A stretch of DNA of 64,000 nt from Escallonia rubra (taxonomy: Eukaryota > Streptophyta > Magnoliopsida > Escalloniales > Escalloniaceae): NCBI GenBank assembly GCA_033065855.1, contig JAVXUO010002285.1:186001-250000 (forward strand). The letters run 5' to 3'. Positions within the stretch are counted from its first letter, which is position 1. Every line of letters begins with the position of its first letter. Below are positions 56,371 through 64,000 of this stretch, one piece after another. The notes beneath the pieces are model-generated. The model was not told the origin of the DNA. It saw only the letters and a list, made by a program, of their open reading frames with translations, and made no database searches. The translations under genes were made by a program, and so were the position numbers.

Positions 56371-58305
56371 TTGTTGTCATATTAAATGCAATTGGGCGGT
56401 TATATAAGTGGAAGTGGAGTAAAATTTAAAGTGGATGAGGGTGAAAATTGTGTGTGTAAACCTAATGTGCATGTGTGTGAGTGAAGGGAAAACTGGGCTG
56501 GAAATGTGTGTGCTGTGCTGGTACTCTGTGTGTTTTTCACGGCTGTGTGTGTGTGTGTAATGAGTGTGTTTGTGAGGTGAATTAAAGCATGTTAATGTGA
56601 AATGTTGAGTGTTTAAAGCATGTCAGTGAAATCTATGGAATTAAGGCGGTGCAAGTGTGTAAGAGAGAGAGAAAGAGATAGAGAGAGAGAAATTCTGGAA
56701 ATGCTGAACCAAGAAAGCACTGGTGTGTGTGGCTGAGGTGTAAAAGTAGGTGTTTTGATCCATTAGAAGGTGAATAATGATTGTTATTGTCACTAAAATT
56801 CTTGCTCTTTTATTATTTTCAAACTTTATTTTTGAAAAATAGTTTTAAGCCAGAATTTGGCCAAACATAAAAGAGAAACCCCTGCTGTTTTTAAAAGATA
56901 TACAACCTTTGAATTTTTTGAATTTTCTTGAGTTTGGTAAGGATGTTAAATATATATATCATTGAAATCAGGTTTAAATTTTTTAAAAGTACCAAATTAG
57001 GTTATTTCAATCTGAAAATTTTATGAGGATCTTATGTAGCTGAGACACTTCAGCGTCTACAATCTCATGGCAATTCAAGCATGATTGCCATTTTTAAAAA
57101 AATTGGCTCCTTAGCTCTTGGTTTGGTTATCCAGATAGGATTTTCGAACGAAAATTTTACTGAATGAATTTTTAGTCCAAAAATCAGTTTATATTGTTTA
57201 AAAAGATATTTTGAGTCATCTTGGAGTGTTTATTGGTGCAAAATTTTGCAGTGGGTGTTTAGGTAATTTTACCTATGCTTGGGGGTGTTTCGATAAATTT
57301 TCACACCCGATGACAATTGTTTTGAAAACTTATGGTTAAGCAGCAAGAGGCATAAGAAATGAAAATTTTAAGTTATAATAGGTTTAAGAAGTATGGTAGT
57401 GCGGTTGATGCACTTTTATGAGCTAGGAAAAATCCGGTAACAGATTAGTCGTAATAAGTTGTTAACAGATAAGCGGGAAGGGGTAAGGTTGGGTGTGTGT
57501 TTGTATCTGAAGGATGTCTAACAAGAAAGATTTTGTTTGAATATGCAATTCCATTCGTTGATAAATTTAGAAACGAGGAGTTCATTGGCTATAAAGCCAA
57601 ACAAGTAAGGATATTGCGGTTCCATTATGCTATTCATTGTTTCATTTAGCATATCATGTTGATGATGCTTATGTTAAACTCCTATTATTATGCTTGAACA
57701 CCAGTTGATCTTATGAACGGTACTTCTTGTTGACTTATGTTGTTGAGGACTTAAGGTTGAATAAATGTCCTTAGTACGCCCGTTGATGAGCTTGATATGT
57801 TGTTGAGGACTTATGATCAAAATACTCTCTAAGTCCGCTCCTCCGATTAAAAATGTCTCTTCTAAATTTATGCGAGACTGAGATGAACACCCCGTATCAA
57901 TAAGGGAAGGGCCAGTGAAGTGAAGTAATTGGCGGTCAGTGAAAAATAAAGTAACTGATTAAAAGGATGAAGCGCGCTAGAGTCTGTCGTGTCCTGTCAA
58001 GTTGAGATGCAGTGCAATTGCTTTTATTTGATATTGCTGATTTTATTGTATTGTTATTCTCGTGATGATTATTGGCTTTAGTGTTTTCTCTTGCATTACA
58101 CGTGCATAGTCCACGAGTCTGTCTAAGTTGAAATGATGATGTTCTGTTGGGCTTGAGCCGCTCAGTCTAAATAAAGATGATGTATCAAGGTGATTGCAGA
58201 TGTTTCTTCTTGGCATTCTTGAATTTACTGCCTTCATTGAGAATTCGTAATCGATTCTGCAATATTTCCGAAAGGGTTGTGCATTGTACTCCTCATATTA
58301 TCCTT

Positions 58306-58324
58306 ACTGGGCGATTTGCGCTCA
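58306..58324 (+). promoter_or_regulatory. Conserved LTR stem motif (LTR-E)
   Basis: ACTGGGCGATTTGCGCTCA, then TTTTTCAGGT about 20 nt downstream. It can form a short GGCG/GCGC-type stem. Confidence 0.45.
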
Positions 58325-58639
58325 TTCCTTATTTGATGTGTTTTTCAGGTACTAGGTTTGAACGAGGAGAAACATCTGGTAAAGGTAAAGAGAAATTATG
58401 TTGAAGTTTTGTGAAGGATGTGTCACCAAGATAGTGCAAATTGGGTGTATTAAAGATGTACAGTTTCCGTTGCAGTACAATGTGTACCTAAAAGAATTTT
58501 TTTGTAAGGACGTAGTTTGTGACGTTCCTTTGTAAGTCGGATGTTGTAGTAGCTCTGTGTTATATTATAAGGGTTGTGACGTTGACAAGATTGACATCTC
58601 AGCTCTGGTGACGTCATTTGGGCTGGGGCTGTCATAAAC

Positions 58640-59290
58640 ACCCACAGTATCACACAGTACACAACACATACTATCTTCCTTCTTTCCCCCTCTGCCGAAA
58701 TACACACTTGCACTACTCACATACACACTGCTATCCATAAACGCATATTAGAAACACTTACATACCCCTACTATATATACACACACACACACACATACAC
58801 ATTAATACACTATTGCACACACTTGTACGCACACAGACACACACCTGAACACGCACACATGCGCACACACACACACACCAACTATTACACCCAGTTAACC
58901 CACACACCTCTGCACTACGTGCACGCGTGCACACACGCACACAGAGTAGACCTGGACACACAAAAATGCACTAGATTGTACCCTAATTATACACAGAAAC
59001 ACACAATGTCCACACAAAACTCACACACTTGCATACCTTGAACATGCACCCACTTGCACAATAGTTTAAACACACACACACACACACTGAACATACATGA
59101 TTTCACACACTAACACACCTACCTGCTACCCCTATCCCCGACCCCTAAACACACACAATTACACTCCCAAATTCTCCTATAATCCAACACCCTTAACCCC
59201 CCACGTAGCGAAATGCACACAGTGAACACACACACACACACTGCACCCACAAAAAGTGCACACACGTACACCAAATTCACACACTGAAAA
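58640..59290. repeat. CA-rich low-complexity tract in LTR-C
   Basis: Interrupted (CA)n over 650 bp, the inverse of the GT-rich parts of LTR-B at 29110-29220 and 33790-34090. ORFs here are composition artefacts. Confidence 0.85.
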
Positions 59291-59772
59291 AAGAGATGAA
59301 GGTTACCCTAAAGAATTTTCTCAAAATCTCCCTCTCTCTCTTTGATTTATTTTCTACCTTGTCTCTCTCCTTTGTTTCTTGTTCTTCCATTGTTCTGTTT
59401 CTTTCATTTTTTTCCTTTTATTTTTTCTTCTCTCCCTAATTTCCTTTAATTCCCTTTTTTCTTAAACATACCATTAGTTTATAGTTTAAATGATTAGTTA
59501 CCAAACAAAATAACAAGAGGTGGCCATTGTATATGACTTGGTTTCTAAAATCATGACACATCATACCATTTTTCATAATTTCCAAAATAGCCCTTAAATT
59601 TTTCTAAAATTACAAAATGGCCCCAAAGGTTTTAAAATTAAATTTTGACTCCAAAAATATTTTAAGCTTTCATACTCTACTAATACCCGAGTATTACTCA
59701 AAATTATCCCCCGTTTATTTTTCAGAGCATAGATGATTATTTTAAACCGATCAAAAAGTATTGGATATTACA

Positions 59773-60527
59773 CACCTATTACATTGCATGTAGGGCTTTG
59801 CCTGTGCTCAAGTCAATATCATTTGAACCTATTGTATCTGATTCGGTTTGCTATGTATCTAAAAGTGACAGTGTGGATATATGATCGAAAAGGATTCAGT
59901 TGAGACTCTTCTCCATAGTGTTAGCAAACTATGTGTGAGTGTTTGAAACCCCTCCCTAGATCGTCTTTGAACTATTTGAACTCGTTTTGAAATCTTTTGG
60001 AAAACCATAGTTTGTATCTTAAAATGATGGATTAAAAAATTATATTCTAATGATTGCTTTGTTATCCGATCGAAGAGGATTAAAGTGAAACTCTTTCTAA
60101 CATTGTGATTAGACTGCTAATGATTGTTTCAAATGTTTTGAAAAAATTATGATCTAATTGACTCTTGAATCGTTTTGTAATTCCTTCGGTTGTTCCTTGA
60201 GTGACCTTATTGAGCTCCCAAAAGCTCATCCTTATTTGATTCCCTTTTGCAAGTAATGAACATTCGTAGATTGCTTTGGAAGGAGTTTAGAGCCTGAGCG
60301 AGTTTCTAGAGTACCCACCAGTATTTTGAGTAATAGGATCCCCGAGTGGGTCATTACTTTTAGCTGATTGTGTATGGAACCTAAGTTTAAGTTTATGTAG
60401 TTTAAGTAGTTTATTTTTGTAACCTTTTAGTTTGGAGAATTTTGAGTTAATGTTACTTTTAGAAGCTTTGAAGTTTGTGTCAGTAATCAGGGTCTGATGT
60501 GATTTGATTTGATTTGATGTGGTAGGT
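59773..60527 (+). repeat. LTR-B 3' portion
   Basis: Resumes LTR-B after the LTR-C insertion. It matches, inverted, LTR-C 40380-40720 (GTTGTTCCTTGAGTGACC, GAGCTCCCAAAAGCTCA, GTCTGATGTGATTTGATTTG). It breaks off near 60527. Confidence 0.65.
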
Positions 60528-62640
60528 ATGGCGCGCCGCGTCGAAAAAAAATCCCCGAAAGAAGGATTTTATAGAGTCGCCATCTTATTTATTTTGAGGA
60601 AAAATAGGAAAAATCTAAAATATGACTCAAAGGTGTCCAAGAAGGACGATTGATGTATCGAAACCAAGATAGGAGTCCAGGATAGGAGTCTAGAGACTAT
60701 GTTACACAACGGGAAGGTGTTAGGAACCCGCCGCTCCCTTTCACTCTCTACTTCATTTTTAATGATTTTTAGCCTTAAAAACACGTAATATGCAAAACAT
60801 GATCAGACTCACCCTAAGCTAATAATCATTATTTTGGCTTGAACTTGACAACAGCGATCAAGTGGCCTACATATCCAATCAGACTAATCGGAATAAAAAC
60901 CATCGTAGTTCGATGCTGAGCCTACGAGAAGTAGTCTATAGTTTGGTCCTAAACGTAGAAAAAGAAATTAAGGAGACTCTTTTTGTATTTTCGAATAGAA
61001 ATGTGACTACGGGGAAAGGATGACAATTCTACGTGTTTTTTTACACTAGAGAGATGATTAAATTAGCGCTTAAATGTGCTTGCCTAGAAGACTTGGGAAT
61101 TCCATGAGATGGATCCTCGACGTGAGTGGCTTAAGAATATTTAGAAATGGATATGAAGTGCTAAATTCCCCTTAGAGATTAGCACTTCTATGAAAGAATG
61201 ATATAAAAGCTCTAGGGAGAAAAAACTTGTATTTGTAAATGTAGGCAAGGGCCCTATTTATAGTGGTGTGGGACACCAGAAATTGTAAAGATGATCATAT
61301 CAATCTTTGATTTGAAGATAAAACGGAAAATTTTATAAAAATCGCATATTGACAACAATCAACTAACTGGCTGCTTCATCCCATATCTTAAAAATATTTA
61401 TTTTTTTGAATTTTGATACATTTGCTAGTCCTAATTCGATAATTATCTCTAATTTGTTAGATGAGATGCACAAGATTTGAAAATTATCTTCGTATCTCAT
61501 TTAAATTAAGGATTAATCACATGTACCACAGATAAATCACAAGATATTTCCAAGTCATCTAATCAATCACAATCTCTTGACCTTAACTTGGGTTAAACCT
61601 TAACTAACTAGGCTAATTATCCAAGGGATCGACCATAATTAACTCGGCTTAACTGATTTGACTTGACTGACAGACAAACTATTGGACTGGGCTGACTAAG
61701 CTGATTTAAGTAAACAAGGCCTATTACTTATTATCAGGCTTACACCCAACATTAAATAATAAAATTTATTTATTAATAAAGACCAACATAAATTAATAAA
61801 AAGATAAAATAAAACTAAATAAATTAGGTATCTATAGAGCCCATCGGTAAAGAAGCTCGCGCGCGAGCTAACATCACCGTAAAAAGTACAACACATTTTT
61901 GTAATAGAAGTACGGAAAAGACCACATGACTCAAGACAGACCCAAAGATGTCGAACCTTTGCAAGGCTTCCTAAATATCCCTGGAAAGGAATCAGACCAA
62001 TGTAGGTTAGAAAAGAGGTGATGTTCAAAGTCAGGGCCAACATTGCGTAAAAACGGATGGACGTTTAGGCACACGGAATTAGAGCCAACAACGTTCGGTA
62101 GCGGTTGCTTGCTTTGACACCAAGAGAAAAGTATCTGTAGAGAGGGCGCACAAGAATTCCTATGGATACGCCAACTGAACTAGAACTGAGCTGAGGAAAA
62201 AACTGGGATAATAAGGTATGGCATTCTTATATCGGCCTAGGCTGAGGGTTTCTACCCTCTAAAAAAGGACTGAGACTGGGACTCAGACTCAAAAAAGGAT
62301 TGCACGTGACTTTCACGTACTAACTTGGACTGAGGGTAAAATACCGTCGGACTAGATCCGAATGAGAAAATGGGGAATGTACATGACCTATACATACTGA
62401 CCAGAATTAAGGGTTACCTACCCTCAGACACAGACTTGGACTGAAAAATGGCCACTCCGTACAGAGGTTGCCTACATACCCTCATCTGGCAGGGATCAAG
62501 CCAAACTTAGTTCAAAATAGATTTAGAAAAAGACTATGTGACTCTCACGCATTGACTCAAGAGAGTGTCAAATACCCCCGGACTCAAAACTGGACCTGGA
62601 AAAAGAAAAGATAGGAGTGTAACTAAAAAGTCACAACAAC
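60528..62640 (-). mobile_element. Tat/Ogre-like LTR region with primer-binding site
   Basis: The plus strand reads TATAGAGTCGCCATCTTATT near 60575; the minus strand gives TGGCGACTCTA, the Arg-tRNA-type primer-binding site of Tat/Ogre gypsy elements. GGGAAGGTGTTAGGAACCC (60710) and GGTTGCCTACATACCCTCA (62465) are further hallmarks known from LTRs of this group. Orientation is minus, with the LTR to the right and only about 50 bp of internal sequence left. Exact LTR borders were not determined, and no gag or pol was seen. Confidence 0.6.
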
Positions 62641-62971
62641 AAGAATCATATTTTATTTTTTATTATGACTATTTTTTATTTTTTATATAAATATTTTTTA
62701 TTTTTTTGTATATTTTCTTCTTGATGAGTAGAGATAAGAGAGAGAATTCTATAATTTAGACTGAGACGAGACAAAGACATTGACCCTGGATGTCTGGATA
62801 TGGGAATCCCATGGAGCCCCTGGATAAAATGCATGCAAACTACATTGATTATGTAAGAAACTGGGAAATATAACAATTTACCTCATATTTTGCCATTTGA
62901 TACTGTTTTGGGATTCTTTTGTTATGCGAATATTTCAATGGCCAACCGATAGAATATGGTTTTTCTTGTCC
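62641..62971. other. AT-rich spacer
   Basis: Runs of TATTTTTTATT and TATAAATA near 62645-62720. No gene seen. Confidence 0.6.
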
Positions 62972-64000
62972 TTAAGTGCTGAACTGTTCATAGAGTTTTA
63001 TTACCTGATCTTGACCCTGTTTGGAGGGCTTTATGGATGCTGCTCTACATCCCTTCAGGATTACTATCCTTCGTCCAGCTAGAAACATGCTTTTTGAGGA
63101 TCGACTAGTCTCAAGGAGTTCATGGAAAAAACTGATTCTATCAAGCTTGTCTTTCTCCGCATTATATGCATCCCATAGTTCATTCTTGTGTGGTCGGCAA
63201 GGTTTCATTAACCCTTTATTAGCTAATCGATAAATGAACCAAATCTGGTATGGCTGATAGAACTTGGTTTCGCTGCTTTCGGCCAAGGTTGAATATATCT
63301 GGACTGTGATGATCTGTTGACTGAATCTCGTAACTCAAAGAGCATATCGAATTATAGCCGAGAGACCATTGATGAGTTGCCAATCACCTCGGTCTATTTC
63401 GATTGTGTTTACGAGCCTATGTTCAATCCATATAAGATTAATTTTGCCTGATGATAGCGTGAGGCTTGGCCATCCATAATCCCAATTCAGGAATTCTTTT
63501 ACTTCTGGATTGCGAAGAATCTCTTCGTGTTCATTTTCCTTCCTGGCTAGTTCTTTTATTTTAGTAGTGATATCAGATGGGAGCAGTGATTTTAGTTTTT
63601 CTAGCAATCAGATTCTTTCTTCTTTTTCTTGTAGGACTATCATTCCTTCCTCGTCATTATATTTAGCCTTTTTCTAAGTGCTTAACATAGTCAGTTAATT
63701 GACTGAGGGTTCTTCCTAACTATTTTCTGTAATTTTTCCTTATATAGTGCCAGACATTTCCAAAGAGATTTTTGCTCTCTTTATATAACCCTGGATTATA
63801 AAACGATTTTTTTTATTATCTTTAGTTTGTGTTATGGTAACATTCTGCTTTGAAGATTTTTCATCTTCGTCAATTGTCACTTTTCTTTTTAGATCCTTGT
63901 TGTTAGGATCGTAATTTTTTATTTTCTTGCCCACTTGTTTAGGGCACCTTTCTGTCGAGGTTTTAGCGTTACTCTCTTTATTCCAAAACTTATGCATTGG
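62972..64000 (-). pseudogene. Degraded minus-strand coding block, origin unknown
   Basis: Three minus-strand frames lie in line: 63997-63740 (Lys/Asn-rich, basic), 63607-63335 (KSLLPSDITTKIKELARKEN, LINLIWIEH-like segment and NGLSAIIRYAL) and 63286-62972 (KFYQPYQIWFIYRLANKGLM, HKNELWDAYNAEKDKL, IKLYEQFST before the stop). The composition is protein-like and the frames are separated by a few stops, so this was one gene that decayed and continues beyond the window. I do not recognise it firmly. An endogenous caulimovirus-like relic or an unusual retrotransposon gag are both possible, but no diagnostic motif (movement protein, zinc knuckle, RT) is visible. Confidence 0.4.

Larger units (their letters stand above)
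47668..58636 (+). mobile_element. LTR-E, third member of the LTR-B family (plus), hosts copia
   Basis: Starts TGTAATATCC (47668) and ends near GGGGCTGTCATA (58636). AACAC stands directly before (47663-47667) and after (58637-58641), an exact 5-bp duplication. The sequence between 56800 and 57300 is homologous to LTR-B 38880-39340. The copia element splits it at 48271. TATATATATGCATG near 47795 could be its TATA box. A related segment (GAAGTTATAGACCTTCAAAG) is repeated at 47979 and 48158 with changes. The terminal TA in place of CA may be a C-to-T change. Confidence 0.7.
40315..59772 (-). mobile_element. LTR-C, same family as LTR-B, minus orientation, heavily nested
   Basis: On the minus strand it starts TGTAATATCC (59772) and ends CCGAGTCATTACA (40315). 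CTCCT (40310-40314) and CACCT (59773-59777) flank it, a 4-of-5 match to a 5-bp duplication. Its sequence is an inverted homologue of LTR-B on both sides, and LTR-B resumes directly after it. Pieces: 40315-42133, 45711-45722, about 47220-47667 and 58637-59772. It hosts CACTA-2, LTR-D and LTR-E. Confidence 0.7.
28626..60527 (+). mobile_element. LTR-B, outermost long LTR (plus), heavily nested
   Basis: Starts at about TGTCTAACATCCCG, related to the TGTAATATCC starts of LTR-C and LTR-E. Its pieces are 28626-29422, 33783-34090, 38731-40314 and 59773-60527. Continuity across the insertions is shown by homology to the inverted copy LTR-C: the (GT)-rich part, the GAATAGTGACTGTAATTGTC segment (38840), AAGGGTTTCTATCTGAA (39660), GGCATTATAAGGATGG (40075) and the tail at 60180-60500. 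Only small gag/pol-free pieces exist, so it is an LTR. The 3' end is lost at the junction near 60527. Removing the insertions leaves roughly 3.4 kb. Confidence 0.7.

Noticed and set aside
58758-59041. Cys/Val-rich and His/Thr-rich ORFs near 58.8 kb
   Set aside because: Translation of interrupted (CA)n repeats.

Overview
The window looks like a repeat-dense intergenic block of a flowering-plant nuclear genome, probably a eudicot. It holds plant-type hAT, CACTA, Mutator-like and Helitron DNA transposons, a plant L1-type LINE, a copia element primed by initiator methionine tRNA, and very long LTRs of Ty3/gypsy style. I found no complete ordinary host gene, no rRNA or tRNA gene and no CRISPR array. 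Host-gene material occurs only as short exon fragments carried inside transposons.

Left third (1-17139): a large CACTA (En/Spm-like) element, CACTA-1, fills this part. Its left end lies outside the window and its right end is at 17139. Its TNP2-type transposase gene runs on the minus strand from 11915 to 4040 and is followed by a second, degraded CACTA gene (3836 to about 3230). The transposase gene was cut by an apparently intact hAT element (hAT-1, 6351-10556; exact 8-bp duplication ATCCGAAC; 758-residue transposase). A 3.1-kb LTR (LTR-A1, 53-3199) sits in the 3' part. Telomere-like tandem repeats and subterminal GACGG repeats fill 12.5-17.1 kb.

Middle (17140-28605): gene-poor DNA with a few orphan exon-like stretches. 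It includes a Helitron 3' terminus (24096-24126) and a Mutator-like unit with long terminal inverted repeats (about 24511-28125). That unit carries a viroplasmin/RNase-H1-N-like exon and a GRF-zinc-finger/coiled-coil exon.

Right half (28626-60527): a nested stack. LTR-B (plus) was invaded by a 5'-truncated LINE (29423-33782), by LTR-A2 (34091-38725, itself holding the non-autonomous hAT-2 at 37523-38634), and by LTR-C of its own family in minus orientation (40315-59772). LTR-C holds CACTA-2 (42134-45710), LTR-D and a third family member, LTR-E (47668 to about 58636). LTR-E holds an 8.1-kb copia element (48272-56370, minus). Target-site duplications support most levels. CACTA-2 carries two consecutive exons of a uridine kinase-like gene.

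Right end (60528-64000): a Tat/Ogre-like LTR and primer-binding-site region, then a degraded minus-strand coding block of unknown origin.

The genes do not form a host pathway. They are the transposition machinery of separate elements, mostly broken. hAT-1 is the one element that looks complete in structure. No single undescribed system stands out. The most notable points are intact hAT-1, the exon capture by CACTA-2, the self-nesting LTR family, a strongly conserved 240-bp block in LTR-A, and the integrase-less copia element with an extra ORF and a palindromic repeat.
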